From Amycolatopsis benzoatilytica AK 16/65 (GTDB lineage: Bacteria; Actinomycetota; Actinomycetes; Mycobacteriales; Pseudonocardiaceae), in contig NZ_KB912942.1 in assembly GCF_000383915.1 (NCBI RefSeq), positions 7,008,387 to 7,072,386 on the forward strand: a stretch of 64,000 bases of DNA, given 5' to 3'. Position numbers and translations under genes: made by a program. The notes beneath the pieces were generated by a model that was given only the letters and a program-made list of their open reading frames with translations, was not told where the DNA came from and made no database searches. Positions 32,812 through 41,106 of this stretch are shown here, piece by piece (position 1 is the first letter of the stretch; each line of letters starts with the position of its first letter).

Positions 32812-33746
32812 TCGCAGGCGGGAACATCACGATCAGCGCCACCACCGGCCTCTCGGCCCTGCTCGGCGTCGGTGTGGGTGTCGGCCTGCTGCTGGTGATC
32901 ATCGGCTGGCGCGGCGTGGACCGGAACCGGCGGTCCGGACCGTTCGGCCGCGCCCGGTCTCGCCGCATCCCCTCCGCACCGAAGGATCAGCGCCAGGCGC
33001 TGCGGACCGGTCTCGCCGTCGCGGTGGGTGTGCTGGCCGGGGTGGCGACCGGTTGGGTGGTTGGCGCGGTGCTGGCCGGGCTGGCGGTCTGGGCGTTGCC
33101 CCGCGTGCTGGGCCGCGATCCCGAGCACGCGCGCCGGGTCGCCCGGATCGAGGCCATCGCGACCTGGACGGAAATGCTCAGGGACACGCTCTCGGCCGCC
33201 GCCGGATTGGAGCAGGCCATCCTCGCGACCGCGCCGCTGGCGCCGCCGGCCATCCGCGGCGAGATCACCGAGCTGGCTGGCCGCATCGAGAATGGCGACC
33301 GGCTGGCGCCCTCCCTGCGTCACCTGGCCGACCAACTCGCCGACCCGACCGGCGACCTGGTGATCGCCGCGCTGGTGCTGGCCGCCGAGCAGCAGGCCCG
33401 TCAACTCGGCGACCTGCTCGGCTCGCTGGCGCACGCCGCCCGCGAGCAAGCCTCGATGCGGATGCGGGTTGAGGCCGGGCGCGCCCGGACCCGAACCAGC
33501 GTGCGGGTGATCGTGGGCACCACGCTGTGCTTCGCCGTGGCCGTGGTGCTGCTCAACCGGCCGTACCTGGCCGCCTACGACTCCGCGGGCGGACAGGTCG
33601 TCCTGCTGGGTATCGGAGTCCTGTTCGGACTCGGGTTCGCGTGGCTGGTGCGCATCGCCACCGTCACCGAACCAGACCGCTTCCTCTCGCTGACCGCGGA
33701 CACCACGGCGAACCAGACTCCGATGGTCGCCGAAAGGCAGGTGTGA
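32808..33746 (+). CDS. tadB: TadB-like inner-membrane platform protein
   Basis: 312 residues with hydrophobic segments at about 12-33, 68-100, 240-260 and 270-292, and the cytoplasmic T2SSF-type region (TWTEMLRDTLSAAAGLEQAI, LRHLADQLADPTGDLVIAAL) of the GspF/TadB fold. Coupled to cpaF by ATGA and to tadC by GTGA. With TadC it forms the platform driven by the CpaF ATPase. Confidence 0.9.
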   Translation: MIAGGNITISATTGLSALLGVGVGVGLLLVIIGWRGVDRNRRSGPFGRARSRRIPSAPKDQRQALRTGLAVAVGVLAGVATGWVVGAVLAGLAVWALPRVLGRDPEHARRVARIEAIATWTEMLRDTLSAAAGLEQAILATAPLAPPAIRGEITELAGRIENGDRLAPSLRHLADQLADPTGDLVIAALVLAAEQQARQLGDLLGSLAHAAREQASMRMRVEAGRARTRTSVRVIVGTTLCFAVAVVLLNRPYLAAYDSAGGQVVLLGIGVLFGLGFAWLVRIATVTEPDRFLSLTADTTANQTPMVAERQV

Positions 33747-34645
33747 CACCCATGATCACCGCGCTCGTTCTGGGAGCGGGGCTCGGCATCGGCCTCTGGG
33801 CGCTGGCCGTATGGCTGTTCCCGCCCCGCCCCGCCCTCGGCGCCGTCCTGGCCCGCAGCACGACACCACCGGCGCCGCCGCCGATCCTGGCCACCGAGGA
33901 CACCGGCTGGGCCGCCCGGCTCGGCCGCCCGTTCATCGCGCCGCTGCGCGCGCTCGGCCTGCCCGGCGAACGATTGGCCCGCGATCTGGCCGTCATCGGC
34001 CGCCCGGTCGCGACCCACCTGGCGGAGAAGGCGACGCTGGCGATCGCCGGGCTGCTCGCACCCGTGGTGCTGCAACTGCTGCTTGCCCTGGCCGGGTTGT
34101 CGCTGGGCGTCGAGGTCCCGATCATCGCCGGGCTCGTGCTGGCCGCCGCCGGATTTCTCCTGCCCGACCTGCAAGCGCGCTCCGACGCGGCGAGGCTGCG
34201 CACCGGGTTCCGCCACGCCCTCTCGGCGTACCTGGACCTGGTGTGGATCACCCTGGCCGGGGGCGCCGGGGTGGACAGCGCGCTGAACGACTCGGTCGCC
34301 ATCGGCCGAGGCTGGGCGTTCGAGCAGATCCGCCGCGCCCTGGACACCGCGCGCCTGACCCGCACCACCCCGTGGGCCACACTGCGCCAACTCGGCGAGG
34401 AACTCGACGTCACCGAGCTGTCCGAACTGGCCGCCTCAGTCAGCCTGGCCGGCACCGAAGGCGCCAAGGTCCGCACCTCGCTGGCGGCCAAGGCCGGCGC
34501 GTTGCGCACGCACCAGATCACCGACGCCGAAGGCGCCGCGCAGGCCGCCACCGAACGCATGTCGCTGCCGGTGATGGCGCTGTTCCTGGGCTTCTTGGCG
34601 TTCATCGCCTACCCCGCACTCACGCAAGTCTTGAACGGCTTGTGA
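33743..34645 (+). CDS. tadC: TadC-like inner-membrane platform protein
   Basis: 300 residues from the GTG overlapping the tadB stop; ATG 33752 is an alternative start. Membrane segments occur at the N-terminus (ALVLGAGLGIGLWALAVWLF), centre and C-terminus (SLPVMALFLGFLAFIAYPAL), with a T2SSF-type cytoplasmic domain (FRHALSAYLDLVWITLAGGAG, LRQLGEELDVTELSELAASV). Partner of TadB. Confidence 0.9.
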   Translation: MTPMITALVLGAGLGIGLWALAVWLFPPRPALGAVLARSTTPPAPPPILATEDTGWAARLGRPFIAPLRALGLPGERLARDLAVIGRPVATHLAEKATLAIAGLLAPVVLQLLLALAGLSLGVEVPIIAGLVLAAAGFLLPDLQARSDAARLRTGFRHALSAYLDLVWITLAGGAGVDSALNDSVAIGRGWAFEQIRRALDTARLTRTTPWATLRQLGEELDVTELSELAASVSLAGTEGAKVRTSLAAKAGALRTHQITDAEGAAQAATERMSLPVMALFLGFLAFIAYPALTQVLNGL

Positions 34646-34677
34646 GCGCGGGGATCGTGGAAAGGGAGGAGAACGCG

Positions 34678-34872
34678 ATGCACCTGTACGTGGTGGCATT
34701 GTGGACGGCGCTCAAGGCGCGGTGGGAGGTGCTGCGGCGCGAACCCGAAGCCGGGTACTCAACGGAAACGGTCCTGGTGACGGCGCTGCTGGTGGTGGCC
34801 GCGTTGGCGATCATCGCGATCATCATCGCGAAGGTCACCGCCAAAGCCAACGGCATCAACCTGGGCATGTAA
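34678..34872 (+). CDS. flp: Flp-type pilin (major Tad pilin candidate)
   Basis: 64 residues from ATG 34678 behind an AAAGGGAGGAG ribosome site. A basic leader ends in REPEAGYSTETVLVTALLVV; cleavage between Ala and Gly would place Glu at +5 of the mature pilin, the residue required for type IV-like pilin assembly. A ~20-residue hydrophobic helix (VLVTALLVVAALAIIAIIIA) fills most of the mature protein. It sits between the platform proteins and the TadE-like genes, the usual pilin position, and should be processed by the A24 peptidase. Confidence 0.85.
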   Translation: MHLYVVALWTALKARWEVLRREPEAGYSTETVLVTALLVVAALAIIAIIIAKVTAKANGINLGM

Positions 34873-34874
34873 TC

Positions 34875-35375
34875 GTGGTGCGCGGCAAGCACAATCCCCG
34901 GCCGCTGCGGGGCGGTGTCGCTGCCAGCGGCGGTCGATGGCGGTCCGCGCACGCGCGGGTGGGTTGGCGAGATCCTATCCGACGGCGGCTGTCCGGTGAC
35001 CGTGGCGCGGTCAGCGCCGAACTGGTGATCGCGACACCGCTGCTCCTGTTGATGCTGCTGGCGATCGTGCAGTTCGCGCTGTGGAGCCACGCCACCCACA
35101 TCGCCCAAGCCGCCGCCTCCCAAGGGCTCGCCGCTGCGCGAGCCCAGGGCGGCACCGCGGCCGCGGGCGCTGCTGGCGCGCAGCAGATGCTCGACCAGCT
35201 CGCGCGCGGCCCGTTGACCGGCGCCAGCGTCAACGCCGACCGCACCGCGACGTCGGCGTCCATCCGGATCTCCGGGACCGCCAGCTCGGTGATCCCGTTC
35301 CTGAGCCTGCCGGTGCACGCCGAGGCGGTCGGCCCGGTCGAACGGTTCGTGCCCGATCTGGCCAGCGGCGGGTGA
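34875..35375 (+). CDS. TadE-like pseudopilin
   Basis: 166 residues from GTG 34875, two bases after the pilin stop. The TadE motif is clear: RGAVSAELVIATPLLLLMLL, a prepilin-like segment with Glu followed by a single hydrophobic helix, preceded by a long basic N-terminus. The C-terminal ~110 residues form an external domain. Likely a minor pilin needed for assembly. Confidence 0.88.
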   Translation: MVRGKHNPRPLRGGVAASGGRWRSAHARVGWRDPIRRRLSGDRGAVSAELVIATPLLLLMLLAIVQFALWSHATHIAQAAASQGLAAARAQGGTAAAGAAGAQQMLDQLARGPLTGASVNADRTATSASIRISGTASSVIPFLSLPVHAEAVGPVERFVPDLASGG

Positions 35376-35381
35376 CCGGCC

Positions 35382-35939
35382 ATGACGACCGCGCCGACGA
35401 CCCCGAACCCGCGCCCTGCCCGGACGGCCGCCACACGCCCGTCCGGTGGCACAGGACGGCCGCTGCGGACCGAACGCCGCCACCGGGGGTGGCAGGTGGC
35501 GTGGTGGCGCGCCGATCGGGGCTCCGTGGCGGCGGAAGTCACCCTGGTGACCCCGTTCCTGATCATGCTGCTGGTGTTCGTGGCCGTGGTCATCCACCGC
35601 GGCGTGGACGCGCGGCTGCGCATCGACGACGCCGCACACGAGGCCGCCCGCGCGGCGAGCATCGAACGCACCCCCGCCACCGCGACGACAGCGGCGCAGT
35701 CCACCGCCGCCAGCGCGCTGTCGGCGGCCGGGGTGACCTGCGCGTCCTTGTCGGTGGACACCGCAGTCGGCGGGATGCGTCCGGGCGGGACGGTGAGCGT
35801 GACCCTCACCTGCGCCGTGGACTTCGGTGACGCGCTGATCCTCGGCGTGCCGGGCCAGAAACGCTTGTCCGCCACCGCGATCGAGCCGGTCGACACCTGG
35901 CGCTCGGTCACGGTGAACGCCGCCGGGGGCGGTTCGTGA
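35382..35939 (+). CDS. TadE/TadF-like pseudopilin
   Basis: 185 residues. It has a basic N-terminal region and then [20 protein letters not shown], the same Glu-plus-hydrophobic-helix layout as the preceding gene. An exported beta-rich domain follows with two Cys (GVTCAS and LTCAVDF) that may pair. Six bases separate it from the previous gene; it overlaps the next by 4 nt (GTGA). Confidence 0.85.
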   Translation: MTTAPTTPNPRPARTAATRPSGGTGRPLRTERRHRGWQVAWWRADRGSVAAEVTLVTPFLIMLLVFVAVVIHRGVDARLRIDDAAHEAARAASIERTPATATTAAQSTAASALSAAGVTCASLSVDTAVGGMRPGGTVSVTLTCAVDFGDALILGVPGQKRLSATAIEPVDTWRSVTVNAAGGGS

Positions 35940-36415
35940 ACCGCCCAGGACGTCACGCTCGGCCGAGCTGGTGGGCTCGGCCGAAGCGACGGTGGCGGCG
36001 ATGGTGGCGGGCTGACGAGGGGCGGGTGACCGCGTTCGTCGTGGTGCTCACCATCGGGATCCTCGCCCTGGCCGGGCTGACCTTGGACGGCGGCCTGGCG
36101 CTGTCGGCCAAGGTCAAGGCCAACGGCCAGGCGCAGGCCGCCGCCCGCGCCGGCGCCCAGGCCATCGACCTGTCCGCCTACCGCAGCACCGGCACCCTGC
36201 AACTCGTGCCCACCCAGGCGGTCGCCGACGCGCAGGGCTACCTCGCCACTGTGGGCGCCTCGGGGAGCGTGACCGTCTCCGGGGACACCGTGACCGTCAC
36301 CATCACCGCCACCCAGGGCACGCAACTGCTGGGCCTGGTCGGGATCTCCAGCCTGACCGTGCACGGCACCGGCAGCGCCCATCCGCAGCGGGGTGTGGTG
36401 ACCATCGAGCCATGA
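35936..36415 (+). CDS. TadG-like pilus protein (short)
   Basis: 159 residues from GTG 35936. A Trp/Arg-rich start and [27 protein letters not shown] match the TadG N-terminal hydrophobic segment. [20 protein letters not shown] is the characteristic following helix. It lacks the von Willebrand A domain of long TadG proteins. Overlaps the next frame at 36412. Confidence 0.8.
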   Translation: MNRPGRHARPSWWARPKRRWRRWWRADEGRVTAFVVVLTIGILALAGLTLDGGLALSAKVKANGQAQAAARAGAQAIDLSAYRSTGTLQLVPTQAVADAQGYLATVGASGSVTVSGDTVTVTITATQGTQLLGLVGISSLTVHGTGSAHPQRGVVTIEP

Positions 36416-36468
36416 CCGCGCCCGTCCGCCCGCATCTGGTGCGGCACGTCAGAGGAAAGGAAACCCGT

Positions 36469-36924
36469 ATGGCTACGACCGAAGAGATCCAGCGTCGTGT
36501 CGAGCAGGCCGACACCGCCCGCAGCGCCCAGCGATCCGCCGCGGCAGCGCAGGTCGGCGAACTCGCGGCGCGCCGGGCCGCCATCGCCGAGCAACTGGCC
36601 GACATCGAGCGCGAACTCGGCGATGTCCTCGCTGCCGCCCAGGACGTCATCGACATCGACGAACTCGCCCGGTTCACCGACGTGCCGGCCCCGGATCTCA
36701 CCCGGTGGCTCACGGCCCGGACCACGACCCGCACCAAACGCAAGCGGCCCACCGGCGGAGGTTCTGCCGCGAAGAGCGACCCGAGCCGACGTCCCGCCGC
36801 GGCGAGGACACCGGCGACCGGCCAGACCTCCACGCGGTCCGAGCCCGCCGTAGCGCGCACGGACGCCGCGGACGCCGCGGACGCCGCGGATGCGCCCGCG
36901 CGTGTCGCGGCGGAGGTGGCATGA
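36469..36924 (+). CDS. Coiled-coil hypothetical protein with Ala/Asp repeats
   Basis: 151 residues from ATG 36469 (AGAGGAAAGGAA site); an in-frame ATG at 36412 overlaps the previous stop but lacks a comparable site. Residues 5-60 are a strong coiled coil (IQRRVEQADTARSAQRSAAA..., LADIERELGDVLAAAQ), then a helix-turn-helix-like IDELARFTDVPAPDLTRWL and a basic Thr/Arg/Lys tail. A 9-nt tandem repeat near 36859-36890 encodes (Asp-Ala-Ala)n. Possibly a DNA-binding or scaffolding protein of the Tad locus. Confidence 0.65.
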   Translation: MATTEEIQRRVEQADTARSAQRSAAAAQVGELAARRAAIAEQLADIERELGDVLAAAQDVIDIDELARFTDVPAPDLTRWLTARTTTRTKRKRPTGGGSAAKSDPSRRPAAARTPATGQTSTRSEPAVARTDAADAADAADAPARVAAEVA

Positions 36925-37001
36925 CCTCCCTGCACCCGTGGCCAGAGCCCCGGCCCGAGCGGCACCCGATGCCCCGCGCGGCGGTGACCATCGGGCCGTA
37001 A
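36921..37001 (+). CDS. Possible 26-aa coupled ORF
   Basis: ATG 36921 overlaps the stop of the coiled-coil gene (ATGA) and the frame ends at TAA 37001. The product is Pro/Arg-rich (begins MTSLHPWPEPRPERHP). Only the overlap supports it, so it may be spurious. Confidence 0.3.
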   Translation: MTSLHPWPEPRPERHPMPRAAVTIGP

Positions 37002-37031
37002 ACCCTGTACTGCCAAGGAATCGAGCACGTT

Positions 37032-40000
37032 GTGAGCGCACCATCGCACCCTTCTCGCCGGAATCCTGCACGGCCACCGAGCGCGGGTCGCCGCGCCTGG
37101 CGGGTCGTGGCCGGCACGCTGCGGTTCGTCGGCCGGGCCCTGCGTGGACTGATCGCCGCCACGGTGCTGCTCGCGCTCGTGGCGGGCTTGCCGTGGGCGT
37201 TGTGGCATTTCATCGGCTGGCCCCTGCCTCATCACGTCCCGACCTGGGCCGATGTCCAAGGTGTGCTGCTCGGGCCGATGACCACCATGTTCCTGCTGGA
37301 CTTCCTGGCCTGCGCCTGCTGGATCACCTGGGCCGCGTTCACCCTCGACGTGGCCCGCTGCACGGTGGACATTGCCCGCAGCGGTTTCGACGCGGCCCGG
37401 TTGCCGGACTTCTCGGCCGCCGGTCCGATGCACGCCCTGGCGGGCGTCCTGGTCGGCGCGGTCCTGCTGTCCGTGCTGGGCAACCGACCCGCCCCGGCCC
37501 CGGCCACGTCGCCCGCCACCGCGCTCGGCACCGGGGCGCACGTGGTGGCGACCGCCCCGGCCTGGCAGCACCCCACGCCCGCCGGCGAGGTGACCGTGCG
37601 CACCGCCGTCTTCGCCACCCAGACCACCGGCCGCCACGCCACCGCCGTGGGCGCGCCCGCACATCCGGAGTCCGTGGTTGTCGCCGCACCGCAGGACGGC
37701 GTGCACGACTCGCTGTCGCGGATCGCGGCGCGCACCCTCGGCGACGCCGCCCGCTGGCCGGAGATCTTCGACCTCAACAAGGGCAAACCCCAGCCCTACG
37801 GCCACACCTTCACCAATCCCAACCTGATTTACCCCGGCGAGGAACTCACGCTGCCCGCTGACGCGACCGGGCCGACGGTGCCGCCAGACAATCCTCCGTC
37901 ACAGCCGACGTCTCCCGCGCCGACCACCACAGCGCCCCCGGCCACCACCACGCCACCAACCAGCCTCCCACCCGCCACCGCAACGCCACAGGCGCCGTCT
38001 ACCCAGCAGGTGCCACCGGCCGCGACCGGCACGAACACGGCCCCCTCGGCGACACGGGAGCCAGGTTTCAGCTGGGGACCGGACCTGTTCGTCGGGCTCG
38101 GCCTGGCCGCCGCGGTCAGCGCCGCGCTGCTGATCGCGCGCCGCCGCCACAACTACCGGTACCGGCCCGGCAGCGGCGACCGCGACGAGCTGCCGGTGGC
38201 GCCGGTGGTCTACCAGCTGCGCCTGGCGCACCTGCGCGCCGAGCGGGACGACACGGAGTTCGACCTCGACAACGACTTCACCGGCGACTACCCCGACGAC
38301 ACGGACGTCGGCGAGGGCGGACGTCCGCGGCGCGTGCCACCGCCGCCACCGGTGGTGGTCGGCGCGCCCCAGACCGGTCCCGGCCGGCCACCCGCCCTCG
38401 CTCCAGGGCTGGGTGTCCGGGACGGCCGCGAGGTCGCCATCGACCTCGCGAGCGCCCGCGGCCTCGGCCTCCTCGGAGCCGGCGCCGCCGCGGCGGCGCG
38501 CGCGCTGCTGATCGCCGCGCTCACCACCGCCACCGGCCACAAGGCGACATCACCGCTGGCCGGGGCAACCGTCGTTGTCCCGGCCGATGACCTGGCCGGG
38601 GTGCTCGGCCGCGGAGCCGCCCGCGCGCAGCTGCCCGACGCCCTACGCGTCGTCGCCGACCTGGACGACGCGCTGGACGCGCTGGAGGCCGAGATCCTGG
38701 TCCGCGCGGCGGCCAGCCGGCAGCAGGGCGCCGAGCCGGAATCGTGGCCGCCGCTGGTGCTGGTGGCGCGGCCCCCGCGCCAGCACCAGCGGCTGCAAGC
38801 GATCCTGGACAACGGCGCCCCGTTCGGCGTCCTGGGCATCCTGCTGGGCCAGTGGCAACCCGGCGTCACCTGCTACGTCCGCGAGGACGGCACGATCTCG
38901 GCCACCGGCCCCGGTCTGGGCGAGGCCCTGCGCGGAACCCGGATGTTCCGCCTCGGCGACGACGACACCGCCGAACTGCTGACCCTGCTGCACGACGCCG
39001 ACCCCGACGCGCCAGATGGGGACCACGAGGCGGCGCCATCGGTGTCGTCGGTGCCGCGTCCTCGCATCGTGCCGGACCAGCCCGCCGACACCGGCGAGGT
39101 CGACCTGGAGATCACGGCCGCCCTCGCGCCACCGGCCCGGCCGGATACCGAGCTGGAGATCCTCGGCCCGGCCCGCGCATCAGCACCCAGTGTCCGGCCG
39201 CGCCCACCGGCCGCCCCACGTGAGCAGCCTGACCCACCGCGCGTCGCCGACCACGACACCAGCGCCGACGAGAGCGCCGATGAGGCCCACGCTGATGTCC
39301 ACGACGAGGTCCACGAGGTCGGCGGCCAACCCGCCGCGGCCGGCGAGCACACCCCGCCCCCGACCACCGCCACCGCGGTGGACGGCGCACCGGACACGAC
39401 ATCCGCCCTGATCACCATCACCGTGCTGGGCGGCCTGCGGGTGCTGTGGAACCCCGAACCCGGCGCCGGTCACTCCGCCGCCGACACCCCCGCCGAGGGC
39501 CGGGGACGGGAGATCACCGGGGCGTTGCAGCCGAGGACCCAGGAACTGCTGGTGCTGCTGGCGCTGCATCCGGACGGCGCCACCCGCGAGACGCTCGTGG
39601 CGGCGTTGTGGGGCCAGGACCCACCGGCCCGGCCGACCAACGCCCTGCACACCGCGCTGTCGCGGATGCGCCACACGCTGGCCACCGCGACCGACGGCGC
39701 GGTGAGCGACATCGTCTCGGTCGACAATGGCCGCTACCGGCTCGACCCGGCGACCGTCCGGGTCGACTACTGGCGCTTCGCGCGGGCGGTCGCCGCCCGC
39801 CGCGCCGCCTCCACCGATCACGCGCGCGTGGATGCCTACCGGGAGGTGGTCGACAGCTACGGCGGCGCGCTGGCCGAGGGCATGACCTGCGAGTGGATCG
39901 AGCCCGCGCGCGAGGCGATCCGCCGCGACGCCATCGACGCCGTCGCCGCCCTGGCGCGCGCCCTGGTCGAGCACGATCCACAGCAGACGCTGGATCTGCT

Positions 40001-40271
40001 GGAGGTCGCCCGCGCGTTCGACCCGCACAACGAGCTGCTCTACCGCGACATCATGCGCCTGCAGGAACGGCTCGGGCGCCTGGATGCGATCCCGCGGACG
40101 CTGACGTTGCTCACAACCCGGCTGGCCGAGGTCAACGCCGCGCCCACCCCGCAGGCGCGGGGGCTGGCCACCCGGCTGGGGCAGCGCCACGACAACGTCG
40201 ACCCGGCCGACCCCGCCGACCCCGTCACGTCAGCCACCCAGCCCGGCCGTGGTCGCAGCGCGGCCGGCTGA
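37032..40271 (+). CDS. Membrane-anchored LysM and BTAD-domain transcriptional regulator-like protein
   Basis: 1079 residues from GTG 37032. N-terminal hydrophobic helices at about 37-62, 77-100 and 135-150 are followed by a LysM domain (residues about 216-278: SLSRIAARTLGDAARWPEIF, YPGEELTLP), a Pro/Thr-rich spacer and a further transmembrane helix near 350-372 (LFVGLGLAAAVSAALLIARR). A long cytoplasmic region leads to a C-terminal winged-helix plus BTAD module of SARP type (about 793-1060: ITVLGGLRVLW, QELLVLLALHPDGATRETLVAALWG, then TPR-like helices). This suggests a signal path from peptidoglycan binding to an AfsR/SARP-like output. Last gene of the Tad operon, so it may sense wall state and control the pilus. 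Confidence 0.88.
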   Translation: MSAPSHPSRRNPARPPSAGRRAWRVVAGTLRFVGRALRGLIAATVLLALVAGLPWALWHFIGWPLPHHVPTWADVQGVLLGPMTTMFLLDFLACACWITWAAFTLDVARCTVDIARSGFDAARLPDFSAAGPMHALAGVLVGAVLLSVLGNRPAPAPATSPATALGTGAHVVATAPAWQHPTPAGEVTVRTAVFATQTTGRHATAVGAPAHPESVVVAAPQDGVHDSLSRIAARTLGDAARWPEIFDLNKGKPQPYGHTFTNPNLIYPGEELTLPADATGPTVPPDNPPSQPTSPAPTTTAPPATTTPPTSLPPATATPQAPSTQQVPPAATGTNTAPSATREPGFSWGPDLFVGLGLAAAVSAALLIARRRHNYRYRPGSGDRDELPVAPVVYQLRLAHLRAERDDTEFDLDNDFTGDYPDDTDVGEGGRPRRVPPPPPVVVGAPQTGPGRPPALAPGLGVRDGREVAIDLASARGLGLLGAGAAAAARALLIAALTTATGHKATSPLAGATVVVPADDLAGVLGRGAARAQLPDALRVVADLDDALDALEAEILVRAAASRQQGAEPESWPPLVLVARPPRQHQRLQAILDNGAPFGVLGILLGQWQPGVTCYVREDGTISATGPGLGEALRGTRMFRLGDDDTAELLTLLHDADPDAPDGDHEAAPSVSSVPRPRIVPDQPADTGEVDLEITAALAPPARPDTELEILGPARASAPSVRPRPPAAPREQPDPPRVADHDTSADESADEAHADVHDEVHEVGGQPAAAGEHTPPPTTATAVDGAPDTTSALITITVLGGLRVLWNPEPGAGHSAADTPAEGRGREITGALQPRTQELLVLLALHPDGATRETLVAALWGQDPPARPTNALHTALSRMRHTLATATDGAVSDIVSVDNGRYRLDPATVRVDYWRFARAVAARRAASTDHARVDAYREVVDSYGGALAEGMTCEWIEPAREAIRRDAIDAVAALARALVEHDPQQTLDLLEVARAFDPHNELLYRDIMRLQERLGRLDAIPRTLTLLTTRLAEVNAAPTPQARGLATRLGQRHDNVDPADPADPVTSATQPGRGRSAAG

Positions 40272-40341
40272 CGCGGTGACACCGCCGGAGCGCGGGCCTG
40301 GCGAGCGCGCCATAGGTCGGGTTGCCCCCGGCCGGTCACGG

Positions 40342-40818
40342 CTACTCGTCTTCGTCTTCGTGGTCGGCGATGTCGAGGTCGTCCAGCTCGTCAATTCCGG
40401 TGAGCGAATCTGGCTCGTCGCCATTCCGGCGACTGTACGCCGCCTGGGCTTGCGCGATAAGTTCCGGATGGTCATCGACCCATCCGACCAACGTCTCGGC
40501 GAGTGTCAAGAACGTCAAGACTTCCGGGTTCAACGAGTAAGTAACCGTGACCGGAAACGTCTCTGTGTGCCGTGTGCGCGTCAAAAGACCTTCTTCGGTC
40601 ATCTTTTTCAATGTGCGCGCCAGGTAGCTATCATGTAGGACGGCACGTTTGTCCGACCATTCTTCACCGATGGAATACGAGCTGATCGTGGAAAGAATTT
40701 CTTTTCGCTGCATGGGGCCGTCCGAGAGTGTGACCAGGATGGCCGGTACCCACTTGTCTCCGAAAAGATACTTCAGGTCGTACAAACCCCGAAGGAATCC
40801 CTTGTCCCCCTCTTTCAT
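40342..40818 (-). CDS. HxlR-type winged-helix regulator
   Basis: 158 residues from ATG 40818, preferred for the GGGAGGCG site over ATG 40830. The HxlR core is clear: LKYLFGDKWVPAILVTLSDGP, RKEIL, LARTLKKMTEEGLLTRTRH and VTVTYSLNPEV. An acidic tail (DELDDLDIADHEDEDE) ends the protein. It is convergent with the LysM-BTAD gene, with a small GCGGTG-A-CACCGC hairpin (40273-40285) between. Target unknown; the 288-nt region upstream up to 41106 holds no gene and should contain its promoter. Confidence 0.82.
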   Translation of the reverse strand: MKEGDKGFLRGLYDLKYLFGDKWVPAILVTLSDGPMQRKEILSTISSYSIGEEWSDKRAVLHDSYLARTLKKMTEEGLLTRTRHTETFPVTVTYSLNPEVLTFLTLAETLVGWVDDHPELIAQAQAAYSRRNGDEPDSLTGIDELDDLDIADHEDEDE

Positions 40819-41106
40819 TGCGCCTCCCATGTGCGCTGAGGCGGCCCCCTTGCCGCGCCTGCTGTCGTGTCCTTCGGCAGCGCGCCCCCTGCGGCTGCCG
40901 TCTGGGCGGTCGTGCCTGCTCAGCGCGACCGCAAAGCCGATCCTGACCTCCTCGCGCCGTCGTGATGGAGATCTCCACGTTACGCCGAACGGCGGAAGCG
41001 GCCCACCGTATTCCTACTCAACCCGAACCACGACGAGATGTCACGGCGAGTAGTCAATAGGGAGATCATCTGCACGTACAGTCGCTTTACTGGTGAACTC
41101 ATGTTT

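Noticed and set aside
30825..33746. 973-codon frame reading through cpaF into TadB
   Set aside because: Only its C-terminal part (from 32808) is TadB; the rest is out-of-frame cpaF and CpaE-like sequence. The ATGA at 32808 gives the true start.
36859..36890. 9-nt tandem repeat GGACGCCGC
   Set aside because: It is inside a coding frame and simply encodes an Asp-Ala-Ala tract; low-complexity slippage, not a regulatory array.
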